64,000 nucleotides of DNA, taken from assembly GCA_003024785.1 (NCBI GenBank), contig PUQB01000146.1, positions 270,799-334,798 of the forward strand, written 5' to 3'. Origin of the DNA: Selaginella tamariscina. Taxonomy: Eukaryota; Streptophyta; Lycopodiopsida; Selaginellales; Selaginellaceae. Under the pieces are notes generated by a model that saw only the letters and a program-made list of their open reading frames with translations, was not told where the DNA came from and searched no databases. The first letter of the stretch is position 1, and each line of letters begins with the position of its first letter. A program made the translations under genes and the position numbers. Positions 10,560 through 22,599 of this stretch are shown piece after piece.

Positions 10560-12560
10560 CGTAAGCCATTCCGACTGAGCCATGCTAAGGAGCAAGAGGT
10601 TAAGAGACAAGTGATGGAACTATTGAAATATGGCTTTATACAACTGAGCAAGTCTTCATTTGGTGCACCAATATTGTTTGTTAGGAAGAAAAATGGCACC
10701 ATGAGGATGTGCATAGACTACAAAGCTCTCAACAAGCAAACAGTGAAGGACAGGATGCCCATGCCATGTGTGGATACTATCATGGATCATCTCGGTGGAG
10801 CCAGAGTGTTCACCAAAATAGTTGGGCATTTCAAGTTCACTGTTATGCCATTCGGCTTAACAAATGCCCTAGTCACATTCACTCGGTTGACAACTGAGGT
10901 GTTTGTAGAATATGAAGGAGCATGTGCAGCATTTGCAAAGAGTTCTTTAGTTGTTAAGGGAGAACAAGCTCTATGCAAAGAAGAGCAAATGTGCATTTGC
11001 TCAGTGCAAAGTGGAGTATTTGGGTCACATTGTGACGCCAAGTGGAGTGAAGACTGATCCACAGAAGGTGGCAGTGGTGGAGCAATGGCCAGTTCCTAGC
11101 AATGCAGAAGAGTTACGGAGTTTCTTGGGCATGGCTGGTTATTACCGGTATGTCAAGGATTATGCCAAGAAAGCTTCTCCGTTAACTAGGTTGCTGAGGA
11201 AGGACGTTCCCTTTGCATGAAGTGCTTCAGAGAAGAGCAGTTTCCAAGCTTTGAAACAAGCTTTGGTACGTGCACTAGTTTTATGTATTGCAGATCCCTC
11301 TAAGCCTTATGAGGTATCGTGTGATGCAAGTGGAGTGGCCATTGGAGTTGTACTTATGCAAGAGGGAAGGCCTATTGCTTATAAGAGTCGTACTTGAATC
11401 CTGCAGAGCAACAATACTCAACGTATGAGCAAGAACTACTGGCTATTGTTAATGCATTATGAGTTTGGAGGCACTATCTTTATGGTGCAAGTTTCAAAGT
11501 GTTTACAGATCACAAGACTTTGGTGTATCTGTTCAAACAGAAAGAGTTAAACTCTCAAAGCTCGCTGGATGGTTAAGCTCATGGAGTTTGGCAAATTTCC
11601 TATTGAGCATTGCGTGGGAAAGGCTAACGTGGTGGTATGCTTTGTCACGCGTTAGGAGAGCCACAGTGGTTAGAGAATTCCAAACACGCTTATGTAATGC
11701 ATTAACAAGGACGGTCAGTGAGTTTAGCCAGGTAGTTCAACATGCTCAAGCACAAGACGCTGAGGTGCAGGAGCTCAGAGGACAGCTAGAGCCACCATTC
11801 TCATTTTAGGATGGAGTTTTGTACTACAATGGCCGTGTGTATCTTCCTCGTGTGGACCATTTGATCAACCAGGTACTATATTTCCATCATGATCACCCGG
11901 AGGCTGGTCATTTTGGGGGGAGGAAAACGTATGAGTTGATCAAGAGAAGGTTCTATTGGAGGAATATGAAAGCTAATATCATAGAGTACTGCAGGACTTG
12001 TGACAAGTGTCAGCAAGTAAAGGTGCCCAGGGAAAAACCAAGTGGGCTATTAGTACCATTGCCTATTCCAGACAGGCGATGGGGCAGTATCTCTATGGAC
12101 TTTGTCACCCATTTGCCAAGGACACAGTGGCATTGGAATGAGTCCATATTATGCTATGTTTGGACGGCATTCCAAGACAGCTTTTGAGCTGGGTTTAGCA
12201 AGTAAGAAAGCTCAAGGCAACATGGATGAGGAAGCTAAAGATCTGAGTGTTGAGCTTAGAAACATTCAGAGTTTGCAAGAAGAACTTACAAGTAGCTCAG
12301 AGCCGAGCTATCAAGTTTGTTAATGAGCACAGAAGCTTCCAAGAGTTCCAGGTGGGAGATTATGTATATCTTGAGTGGTATTTGCCACACATGTAAGGCG
12401 GAACACTGTTGTGGCCTTACCTAAAGTACTCAGGTCCTAATGAGATTTGGAGTGTATCGATAAGGTGACATATCGACTACGGCTGCCAGAAGGAGTGAGG
12501 GTGCACCCAGTGTTTCATGTTAGCCAGTTAAAGAGAGTACAAGGAATAAGTCCCGGGTAG
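10560..12560 (+). pseudogene. gypsy pol remnant (RT, RNase H, integrase)
   Basis: The remnant includes RT blocks around 10611-10900 (VRKKNGTMRMCIDYKALNKQ, then VMPFGLTNA). The YxDD active-site segment is deleted near 10900-10960. A block ending in LGMAGYYRY follows at about 10951-11220. RNase H starts near 11230 (PSKPYEVSCDASG) with frameshifts through 11640. The integrase zinc-binding HHCC region is at about 11819-12060 (HHDHPEAGHFG, then CRTCDKCQQ). The core stops just after MDFVTHLP, and the frame rejoins at SPYYAMFGRH downstream of the missing catalytic core. The C-terminal [20 protein letters not shown] block closes the region. It is non-functional as read. Confidence 0.88.
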
Positions 12561-12639
12561 ATTCTTTGTGGATGTACGGCTAATGATACAGGACCAGTTG
12601 AGTAAGTTATACTGCCCTTGAGGACAAGGACTTGCTAAT

Positions 12640-12649
12640 GGGGGGAGGA
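12640..12649 (+). other. polypurine tract of the gypsy element
   Basis: GGGGGGAGGA sits one base before the 3' LTR, the expected site for second-strand priming. Confidence 0.8.
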
Positions 12650-12650
12650 T

Positions 12651-12846
12651 TGTTACACCCGTATAACGAATCAAAGAATATTCCCCAGAAAGGTATAAGC
12701 TAGAATATTCCTAAAGAGCTATACCTAGATCTAAGAGAATTAAGGGCACACTAATATTGGAAGCCTTTTGTGTGGAGACTAGACACAGCTCGGGAGGTCG
12801 GGTGGTTTTGTGAGGGTCTCCAGTTTGTACATAGTGGTTCCTAACA
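12651..12846 (+). repeat. 3' LTR of the gypsy element (196 bp)
   Basis: Starts TGTTACACCCG and ends CCTAACA. It is immediately followed by the second copy of the AATGG target duplication. Confidence 0.9.
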
Positions 12847-12851
12847 AATGG

Positions 12852-13890
12852 ATAACAATTTTGTAAATTCACATCCACTTTTATTAAAGAGATTCCTCTC
12901 TCGTGATCAGCGCTGGGTCGTACTTAGACATGACTAAATATAATTATAACATCAAAATGTATAAACAAGGAAAACTACAGTGCGATACTTAAATGCTTTC
13001 TAATTTAATAAAACCAATACGATTAGATTTAGGAATTTAAAGTTTAGATAGTTATCTCACATACCCTATATGAATTCTTTTTTGCAATAAACTTAGTACA
13101 TAATTTTTTTTTTTCTTTTTCTTTCTTTTATAAATTTATTTTATAAATAAAATAAATTTATCCATCTTAAACTTATGTGACTATAAAAATTTATATATAT
13201 AGATTTTTCTGTATTTTATGTAGATATTTCTGTGCCTTATATACATTTAATCAGGGAGAGTATATACCATGATTAACACTAGCTGCTAAGATTATGAGTA
13301 TATAAGTTCAATACACATAATCTGTGTATTTTGGGATAAGTGGAAGATGGGTAGAGCTTGTTCACGTAATCTGTGTATTTTGGATAAGTGGAAAATGGGG
13401 AGAGCGTGTTCACACAAATATCTAATCGGTGTGTATGTATTTTGGGATAGGTGGAAGTTCCGTTACCTGCGATTAGATGTAATATTCTTAATTAAATAAT
13501 TACGAGTCCATTGATTTATTATAAATTATAACAAGTTAAAGTAGTAGCTTAAAATCTGAAGAGTTTTATTATTTAGTTATTTTGAATAGGAGTCGAGAGA
13601 TAAGCTGCCCTTTTAACAATGATATTAAATAAATTTTTTTTATAAGTTTAAAGTTTAAAGTGGAGTATTAAAATAATAAACTGAGATAGAGTCCAAGTAG
13701 GTTACGATTTAAATTCTAAAGGTCCATTTGACTGTTTGAATTTTAAATCTCTCACATAGAGCTGTAATATTCTCGCATTACTCAGTAAGTAGTTTAGTTG
13801 GCTGGAACTGCCTCTAGAGGGGAGTGTATTTATATCTAAATGTCCCAATTGTGTATATTTTGGTTGTGGTGTGTGTGTGTGTGTGTGTGA
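12852..13890. other. AT-rich intergenic stretch with a short repeat
   Basis: No gene is supported. Near 13318-13455 the phrase CTGTGTATTTTGG(G)ATAAGTGGA occurs two to three times, about 50-60 bases apart. A GT run lies at 13868-13888. Confidence 0.5.
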
Positions 13891-13980
13891 ATGGAGTTGG
13901 GCAGAACACTCACTCACATGGATGCGCACACACACAACTGGAAAACTGGAGTTTTCATGAAACAAATCATTCTTGACATG
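13890..13980 (-). pseudogene. divergent Pin2-like exon fragment
   Basis: This segment closely matches 17211-17330: a shared GGAGTTGGGCA block, a CACACAACTGGAAAA block and a TTCATGAAAC block. On the minus strand, the better-preserved sister at 17.2 kb begins VCTKE, as the Pin2 second exon does, and then diverges. It is best read as a relic of an older Pin2 duplication. No complete frame. Confidence 0.4.
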
Positions 13981-14299
13981 TATAGATATTATAACATATA
14001 TTTTGTTTGAATCTGTGTAGAATATAATGTAAGTCTAATAATTTTGAAGTATTTCATGCTGTTTAATATACAGCACTCTTTAATAATATGTATATGTATA
14101 TACTTAATACCAATCCGCATATGTTATAATTCTAGCATCTGATATATGCTGGCTGAACTTGATAATTACAATTTCAAATGATATTTATAATACTTTTACT
14201 ATGTATTATTGTCAATGGGTGTTATACACAACAAAAACCAAATAGATAAATTTTGAACGTTTGAATTGAAAACACATTATTAATAGAAGTGCGGCTTAT

Positions 14300-14668
14300 T
14301 TAATAACTCGGTGGGGAGCCTTTGGGAGGCAAATAGTTGTCTCCTTTGCAAATGATCTTCCCGTTTGTCTTATTCACAAGAGCACATCTTCCCCCTTTGT
14401 ACTGTTGCTTGATTGTACAGCAGTTTTGGCAGTGATCAGGGAACACCACATCCCCGCAAATGAGAGTGGCATCTGCCCGACACTCCTTGGTGCACCCTGC
14501 ATAACAATATGTCCATTATGTATATGTATGTATACATATGTGTGCTTATAACACACGCACACACAGACACAAACACATGTTTTCAATGTGTGTACACGTA
14601 CGTTGAGCAGATGCAACCACCACGAAGAGGAAGAGGAACAAAGAGAGCAATAACTTGTAGGCCTTCAT
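14300..14668 (-). CDS. Pin2-like serine protease inhibitor, copy 2 (intact, 2 exons)
   Basis: A secreted single-domain Pin2-type inhibitor and the cleanest copy here. Exon 1 (14602-14668, 67 nt) encodes the signal peptide MKAYKLLLSLFLFLFVVVAS plus AQ. A GT-AG phase-1 intron (14497-14601) follows. Exon 2 (14300-14496) reads CTKECRADATLICG, then HCQNCCTIKQQYKGGRC and GKIICKGDNYLPP, and ends in TAA after SPPSY. All eight cysteines are present. Compared with copy 1 it differs in the loop between cysteines 2 and 3 (RADAT against LPNST), near the expected reactive site, which could change protease specificity. That last point is inference. Confidence 0.88.
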
Positions 14669-14760
14669 TATGCTAGATGCAATACTGAAGTGTTTGTTTC
14701 TTATTTATACATGCAATGCTGAAGTGTTTGTTTTTATACAAACACAAGTGCTTGTATAGA
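14669..14760 (-). promoter_or_regulatory. core promoter and leader of Pin2 copy 2
   Basis: A TATAAATAAG-type element precedes the leader block AAACAAACACTTCAGTATTG shared with the other copies. A second partial copy of the TGAAGTGTTTGTTT block follows at about 14710-14735, showing a small duplication of the promoter. Confidence 0.5.
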
Positions 14761-14769
14761 TAAGACTTG

Positions 14770-15740
14770 TGGATCAGTCAAGACTAACAGGCTTGAAAAC
14801 TTGTGTGATACAATATATAATAATATAAGCAAGAGACGTCTTTAAAGAGAATAGACATTTATAGATAGCCAGTTTTTAAAACATGCAAAATCAACGTGGC
14901 GCGCATGATGACTTGGAAGTATCACTGTCAACACCAGATATTTTTTCACATATATTAACAAATATTACTTAAAAAATGTTTATTAACATATCATGAAATG
15001 TAAATCAAAATAGCTTAGTAGGTAGATGTCTTAAAAATTGAAGTATAAGTATGTTAATCAGTATCAATAGAATATGTAATATTATATTAATCAAGATTCA
15101 TAATAAATATTAAGATGTGTTAAATTCATTTAATATTAAAAAAAAATATACAAAATGTATGTGCAAATCGTATACGATTCAATAATCACATTATTATATG
15201 TTACCTCGGTTACAATGTATATTCTTATTGGTTATTATTTTATAATAGGGTTGATTCTAGACAATTATTTAATTGAATTATTTTATTAATTTTATATGTA
15301 TTTAGAGGGTTAATGCATTTCATTTATATACATACACAGATTTTAAATACATATTTTATCTTTGGTTTTAATATTTACCAATTAGTTAAAATTACAACTA
15401 ATACAAATCGTTCTTTATAATATAATCTAAACATTAATTGTGTACTATAAAATAATTTAAAAATAATATTTTTATTATTTATTTTTACTATTATTATCAA
15501 ATCAAAACCAATACACGTCCGCCTGCCATGGTGTTACACCAAATAATAATAATAGTAATAATAATGTTAAATATAAACCGAAAGTTGTAAATGTTTATAA
15601 TAATCTTAAATTAAAGTAAATATGTAAAACTCAATTCTTAGTTTAACATGTAATTGTCTGAATTAAAACGTTGAACGTTTGAATGTGAAAACACACATAT
15701 ACACACGCGCATGCACACATACACACAATTTCTCATCGAA
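14770..15740. other. AT-rich intergenic stretch, no gene
   Basis: Low-complexity AT sequence. One stretch near 15100-15130 resembles a single unit of the 1.3-2.4 kb array (ATTAAGATGTGTTAAATTCA). Otherwise nothing was seen. Confidence 0.5.
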
Positions 15741-15742
15741 TT

Positions 15743-16108
15743 ATTACTGCCCCCCCCGGTGGGGAGGCAAATAGTTGTCTCCTTTACAAATGATCTTCCC
15801 GTTTGTCTTCTTGACAAGACCACATTGTCAACTTCCCCCTTTATATTGTTGCTTTAAAGTATAGTAGTTTTGGCAGTGATTATTGAACAAACACATCACC
15901 GCACTAGAGTGGAATTTGGCAGACATTTCCTTAGTGCACACTGCATAACAATATGTACATACTTATGTATATGTATGTATACATAAACACACGCATACAC
16001 AGACACACACACACACTGAAGAATTTTCTGATGTTTTCATGGTGTGTACACACTATACCTTGAGCAGATGCAACCACAATGAAGATTGTAAGGTTTTATT
16101 GTGCTATA
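15743..16108 (-). pseudogene. Pin2-like copy 3, decayed
   Basis: This is clearly the same two-exon gene, but dead. The start codon is changed (ACAATAAAACC where copies have ACAATGAAGGC). Most of the signal peptide is deleted, leaving about 16057-16108. The second exon (about 15743-15954) has indels and a TGA, and the central NCC motif is now Asn-Tyr-Tyr. A poly-C run replaces the Pro-rich tail. The intron keeps the family's ATGTATATGTATG segment. Confidence 0.88.
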
Positions 16109-16109
16109 T

Positions 16110-17150
16110 CCAAGGAATAGCTTTCACAATCCAGCCGCCCTTCCTTAATCACACTTAATTAAGTTAACTGTTTAAATGATTTAATTTTTTTTAAATACAT
16201 GTTTTTTCTTGTGCCAATTCAACTTATCCGGTACTCAAAGTGTTTGTTTCTTATACATACTTTAAATAAGAATCAGTAAAAAAATATACATCAAGGATAA
16301 CGGTAAGAGACGTGTTCATTAAGAATATCTAAGAGAGAAACAAATGGATTTTACACACATATATGTATAATATACGTATATAATAACACATATGCACATG
16401 AACACAGTTATACAAATGATCACGACATCAATACATGGTTGTATGCAATTTCCATGCAAAGTGGCAGCAAATTTAAAACACTATGTATTTGAACTGAAAG
16501 AAACAGTATGGAAGAGTTTGGTTTGAAATTTTGTTACAGTATACATTAATTTTTAAATTATATTTATAGATCGTATAATTATTTGTTACATTCAAACACC
16601 CACAATTAACGTATATAAAAACTTATATTTTTCAATGTAAACATATAATAAATGTTACTTAAAATGTATTAATGTATATTACACATCCGTATATATTAAT
16701 CATAGAGTATGTATACAGTATTAACATGAGCATGAATATAAATGAAGGAAAACCGTCTTAAAATTTTTAATCTTACACCTACTCTGTTTCGCTATAGTAT
16801 AATTATATATAGATTCTTAAATAAGCTCGTTAGAGGAGGGCTTGAACTTCCAACCTTGTGAGTAAAATACCGAGCTACTCAATTACTCAATTATAACAAA
16901 TTCAAAGAGTTGGAATCATGCTTATTACTAATTTAAAGAGTTGGAATCGTGCTCTATATGACATACTCATGACACTATATTATAAAATGATTCAAACAGT
17001 ATCGTATGTTTGCAAAAGGATATGACATATATTTACAGCTTTGTTATTTAATGTTATAAATTATTAATTAATTTAAATAACACACATTTGAAAGGTTGTT
17101 TTTATGTGTTTCCCTTACAGTTATATGATCATTAATTAAGGAAATAAACA
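16110..17150. other. intergenic with a tRNA-derived relic
   Basis: AT-rich. A minus-strand segment near 16826-16893 keeps the tRNA-Asn B-box region (GGAAGTTCAAGCCCTCC) and a poor 5' half; it is a relic, not a gene. Part of the Pin2 upstream region seems duplicated here (an AGAGACGTGTTCA motif near 16305, also near 18445). Confidence 0.5.
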
Positions 17151-17345
17151 ATACTAAATCATGTGCCATAGTTTGTGCGCGCGCGCGTGTGGACATGTTT
17201 GCTGGGATTTGCAATGGAGTTGGGCAAAACGCTCTTTTGTACACACTGTATAAACAACACTATATATATGCATACACAGGCACAACGCGCACACAACTGG
17301 AAAATCTGGAGTATTCATGAAACGGATCATTCCTGACAAATACAC
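17150..17345 (-). pseudogene. divergent Pin2-like exon fragment
   Basis: On the minus strand a segment after a CAG reads VCTKERFAQLHCKSQQTC. It starts like the Pin2 second exon (VCTKEC) and then loses the cysteine pattern. A sister fragment is at 13.9 kb. No intact frame or signal peptide can be assembled. Too divergent for a firm call. Confidence 0.4.
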
Positions 17346-17882
17346 TTACAAGAACTAACCCCCTCTTTATTTACTTGTCATGTGTTAGTATATTATATTT
17401 GAACGATATAACCAATGTAGAATATAATGTAAGTTTAATAATTTTTAATGTATAACACTCTTAATATGTATATATATACATTCACTTAAATAATAATCTG
17501 CATATTTTAGTATATACCCATTTTATAAAATTCTTAACATTTGATATATGCTGGAATTTTATATGTATTTGTATTTTATATGCATGTCATTCATATATAC
17601 TGGTATACATAATTTTATTTTTTCAGAATTATCCTTATAATAGTATAAAGTAACTTAAATAATATTTTTACTATTTATTATTATTATTGTTGTTGTCGAA
17701 CCAAAACGTATAGCACTTTGCCACGCCATGTAAATGTTTATAATAATCTTAAATTAAATTAAAGTAAATATATAAAATTCAATTCCTCCTCTAACAGTTG
17801 TATGTTTATTATTTGAGTTAAAACGTTAAATGTTTAAATTGAAAACACACACACAATTTCTTATCGATAGAATTGCACTCTT

Positions 17883-18281
17883 TTAATTACTTCCCGCTGG
17901 TGGGGTGCCTTTGGGAGGCAAATAGTTGTCTCCTTTACTTATGATCTTCCCAATACCACCCTTTGTCTTCTTCACAAGAGCACATCTCCCTCTTTGTACT
18001 GTTGCTTGATAATGCAGCAATTTTTGGCAATGATCAGTGAACAACACATCCCCGCAAATGGGAGTGGAATTTGGTAGACATTCCTTGGTGCACACTGCAT
18101 AATATGTACATACTTATGTATATGTATGTATATATCATATGTACTTAGAACGCACGTGCACACACACACACACAGAATTTTCTAATGTTTTCATGGTGTG
18201 TATCCACATATACCTTGAGCAGATGCAACCACCACAAAGAGGAAGAGGAACATACAAAGCAATGACTTTGTAAGCCTTCAT
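17883..18281 (-). pseudogene. Pin2-like copy 4, probably non-functional
   Basis: Exon 1 (18214-18281) is 68 nt instead of 67. An extra A in the codon region for Tyr-Lys shifts the signal peptide out of frame. The intron (18095-18213) has normal GT-AG ends. Exon 2 (17883-18094) stays open to its TAA, but a pair of compensating indels turns the CQNCC core into CQKLLHYQ, and the ICKG cysteine is Ser (ISKG). An insertion GGI precedes GKI. Loss of these disulphides should abolish the fold. The single-base change in exon 1 could be an assembly error; the missing cysteines argue for real decay. Confidence 0.82.
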
Positions 18282-18289
18282 TGTGCTAT

Positions 18290-21080
18290 ATGCAATACTG
18301 AAGTGTTTGTTTCCTATATATTTATATATACACAAGTGGTTGTTTAGATAAGTGTGAATCAGTCAAAACAGGTTTGAAAACTTGGGCCACTTGTGATATA
18401 TAGATAATGTTTGTTACAAGTAAGATGGGTCTTTCAAGGATAACGGAGAGAGACGTGTTCACTATGAATAAAGAGACGTTTCTAAGAGAGAAACAAATAG
18501 ATTACACAGTTAAATGTACAATATAACGTATACAATACACATTTGCACAGTTTTTCAAATGAATATTTTTGAAATGCAATTTTTTAAATTTTATTACATA
18601 TTAATATTTTGGCGACGTTGGAAAATTAACAAGCCTTATTGAAAATGCATGGTGGGCGTGTGATGGAATGCAAGTATATGAAATCAATACATGATTATAT
18701 GTAAATTTCCATGCAAAGTAACAGCAAGTTTGAAAAGCAAAGTAAAATTAAAACACTATATGTATTTGGACTGAAACAGTATGAAAGATTTTGAATTAAA
18801 ATTTTGTATATATTAATTTTCAACTTATACCTCTATCAATCAAAAAAACTTATATTTTTCAATGTAAACATATAACAAATATTATTATTAAATGTATATT
18901 ACACAATGGTAGAATGATAGAGTACGTATACAGTATTAACATGAGAAATATAAATGAGGAGAAAATTTAAAAAATTATAATAACTAATGACAAGCTAGAA
19001 AAATTTAGAGATTTTTATTATTTATTTGACATGAAAATATAAATAATAAATAATATTTTAATGGTGTGTTAAAATAAGTAAACTCAAGGAGAGTACAATA
19101 ATATATTTTTAAGTTTATTAATTACAATGTAAGTTGTCGTATCAACTTTAAAACTTCATTTTCTCATATGAACATATGCATATTTCATTTTAAAATAATT
19201 GTTCCATATTGTATTACACAGGAAAACATGGAAATCAACTAGATATAATGTATATATTTTGAAAAAAATAATAAAATAAAAAGTTTTCAAGCTAAACTTA
19301 TTTTTTTCATTCCTTTTCTTTACAAAAGGAAATAAATTAATAAATAATATAACAAAAAAGAATATACATTAAAATCAACAATATATTCTTTATATATATT
19401 ATTGTATGCAAATCAACTTTATATAGGGAGAATTATACATTCACTTGTAAAGATTATTAAAATTTATATGCCTTACAAAATTTAAAATTTATAAATTTAC
19501 TAATATAAAGTTCTTTTAAAGTTTATGAATTTTTAAATATAATATTGCATATATATTTTAAAAATCTACACATGTTATGAATTACATTAGTTCTATAAGA
19601 ATGATAATAATTAATATTAAATAAAGTAAAATTTAAATTAATTCATAATTTAAATGACTAAATACATAAGCACATTCAAAATTAACATAATTAAACTAAA
19701 AATTATAATTTCTTGAGTTATTATTAATTTTCATAACCATTATTCATAATAAATGATTTCTTTTTTCATAATCAATATCTTTTGTGTATATATACTTCTT
19801 ATTACTATATTTAAATAAGTAACGAATCTAACTTATATAATTGAATCATTTATACAAATTAGTGTATATTTTTTAATGTAAAATTAGCATTTTAAATATC
19901 AAGGTTGCACTTTAAAAATTAATAAAAATTAATTAACTATTATTTTGCAACTAACTAATTAAAAAATGACTTAATTTTAATTAGCACTAAATCATATAGT
20001 TAACTACATTTAAGTTATCAAAAATGGTTGTTAAATAAATAATGATACAAATTCTTTATGTAAAGTGTAATAAATTTGAAAAATAAGAAAACTTATTTTC
20101 AAATGTGAAAGTGTAATACACTTAAGAAATAAAGAAATTTTAATTTTAAATAAATTCTAAATTGGTTCCTATAAAATATAATAAAAAGTTTTTCTTAATT
20201 CAATAAATAGGATAGGGATATTCAATGTATAAATACATAAAAAATAAAAGTGATAAAATATATTTATTTAAATTATGTTGGTGCTTATTATATGTTTAAT
20301 GATATTATAAACTTATGAAGAATAATTTTTCTATATTTTACTAAAAGATAATAATAATTCTTTTAAGTAGTTGTTGATATTTTTTTAAATAATTCTTGAT
20401 ATCTTTTATAACTTTATTATAAAGTTTTAATTTATAAATATCACTCATTTGAAGAACATGTTTTAAAATTATTTAATAAAGTTATAAGTGTGGATGTTAA
20501 GTAGTCTTTATTCTTATTAGCATTTTAAATTATCAATGTTGAAAATAATTATAATAAATTTAGGTATTTCAAATATTAAAAGAGATAATTGAAGATGTAA
20601 AACTTTTCATTTTCATATCAAATAGGTATAAATGTGTTATGAAAGGGATTAGTAAGTCTTTGACTACATGAAACATATTTATTTATTATTATGTTTTAAG
20701 ATTTTACTAAACACCTAATAAAATAAAGTTAATTATCAAAATGTGAAAAGTATTATTATATAAAATATTTGAAGGAATATTTTTTGCTAATGCACTTTTT
20801 ATAAAAGATAATACATAATATTATACGACATGCCTTTGAATAACTAACGAATGAAACACTTTGAAAAGAAAACAAATACACAAGTTATATTTATAACATA
20901 TTAAAGGATTGGGCAATAGATTTGATTTGAACGTGGATGGTTTAAGCATTCATTATATTATAAAAGTTAATATAAAGTAAACTAGTATTATTTAGAATTA
21001 AAGATTATATTAAATGTTAGAGAAATTAATATAAGCTAGCATTATTAAAACATATGTTAGTCTATCATGGGTAAATAAAT
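18290..21080. other. very AT-rich gene-free stretch
   Basis: After the Pin2 copy 4 promoter, with a TATATATAAATA-type element near 18315-18330, nearly 3 kb shows no gene, tRNA or recognisable element. Confidence 0.6.
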
Positions 21081-21089
21081 ATGTTAATA

Positions 21090-21390
21090 AAAAAATGAAA
21101 GAGAAACTCACATGCAACTTGAAAAAGCTCCATACTTAATAATGTTAAAATTATAAGAAGAACATTTCATTAAATATTTTAATAAGAAATAAAGGAGAAC
21201 TCACATGCAACTTAAAAAAGCTCAATTTAATAATATTAAAATTAAAAGAAGAACATTTCACTAAATATTTTAATAAGAATTAAAGCAGAACCTCATATGC
21301 AACTTACACATGCTTTATAACTAATAATGAGATAATGGAAAAGAAGGTTTAATTATTTTAATAAGAAATAAAGACGAAACTCATAAAAGC
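21090..21390. repeat. tandem array, about 92-bp unit, 3-4 copies
   Basis: The phrase ACTCACATGCAACTT followed by AGAAGAACATTTCA and TATTTTAATAAGAA recurs at about 21106, 21199 and 21290, with a degraded unit near 21375. No coding potential. Confidence 0.82.
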
Positions 21391-21867
21391 AAAATAGTTT
21401 GAACAAGTTACATACTACAAATATTTTTATGCATGTGATATATTTAGATTTTATATATTAGTAAAAATACGGTGACTAAAAAAAAGATTGTCCGAAAAAA
21501 AATGTATGTAAATTAAATGGAATAGTTATGGAAAATTCTCCAAGATTAGGAGACAGTTACAAATTTATAAGCATATGCGCAAAATATAAAATGCTCACAT
21601 TTTAAAGACAATACATTGTTATATATCATATAAAATTATAAAGTAATATGGTTTTTATTAAAATTGCAAATTCTTAATTTTATAATGTTCGATATCGGAC
21701 GTATCATAGAGTACGTATCTTCACTTTTAATATTGTATGAATTTAGTAATAAATTTAGTATAACATTGAAAACTATTGAGTTTTAAATTATACATAATAT
21801 TTAAATTATGTAATAGTAAGAGTTTTAATAATACAGCATGTTCATAACTTAACACGTATATATATTC

Positions 21868-22560
21868 ATGAACATCACTCTATATTTACATACATCGTAT
21901 TTGTACACACACACAGAGGTTCATATATATATAGTAGCGCATATACCGCTTTGGTCAATAGTTCACAGTAGAATATTTATAAATCATATAGGTACAAAAG
22001 AGAGAGCAGTATTCAAGTTAGTTAATGTAATCTTGAAAACAGAAATTACCATGTTTTATGTGATGTTGATTATTCTTCATAAAAACATTTAGACAAGCGT
22101 ATATACACATGTATTAGAAGTTTTACCTCGTATTCGTGTTGTGTGTGTGTGTGTGTGTTAAGAGGAGCTTACCGTAGTTACTGTATTGCCGGTTCTGGGC
22201 GGAGTGAAGAAGTAAACATCTGTAATGCAGCAAAAATAGGAATAGATACAGTTCAGCATTATATATATTTGTATTCATAAAATATATACGACAGCTTGGC
22301 ACCGAGTTGCATAAAAGAATCCTATAAACACACATACACGCACACACGACATTCTTGAGTGAGCCCGTGAGGGCACCCGTAAGATAAAATGTCCGACATA
22401 GAATTCGTCAGAGCCTGGTCCTTTGGCTTAAATTAAAGCATGGTATATATCCAAATATGTTATATAAGACAGGCGTATAACGTATACACACATATATAAA
22501 TATTTATAGACATAAATATGGGAAAAGGACATGAATTACGTCTCGTAATCACTTCATCTA
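21868..22560. repeat. tRNA-linked dispersed repeat, copy 2 (tRNA head absent)
   Basis: Aligns block by block with 25.49-26.16 kb: GTAGAATATTTATAAATCAT, then CAGTATTCAAGTTAGTTAAT, a GT microsatellite, GCTTACCGTAGTTA with CCGGTTCTGGG, CTTGGCACCGAG, and AATCACTTCATCTATTAACT. On the minus strand the central block is bounded by a pyrimidine tract ending in ACAG and by ACTACG followed by GTAAGC, which looks like a retained exon with splice sites. The exon's gene was not identified. Confidence 0.65.
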
Positions 22561-22599
22561 TTAACTTATTATTAACGAATATACTTTGTATATACAAAA

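Larger units (their letters stand above)
8914..12846 (+). mobile_element. Ty3/gypsy LTR retrotransposon, full-span but internally deleted
   Basis: It is delimited by two similar LTRs (8914-9107 and 12651-12846) that begin TGTTAC and end CCTAACA, and by a perfect 5-bp target duplication AATGG (8909-8913 and 12847-12851). A primer-binding site and a polypurine tract are in the expected places. The order of the pol remnants is RT, RNase H, integrase, which defines Ty3/gypsy. At 3.9 kb it is shorter than usual for an autonomous element. The RT active-site region and most of the integrase core are missing, and several frameshifts and stops break the frame. It is therefore a non-autonomous copy, although its ends still look mobilisable in trans. 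Confidence 0.93.
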
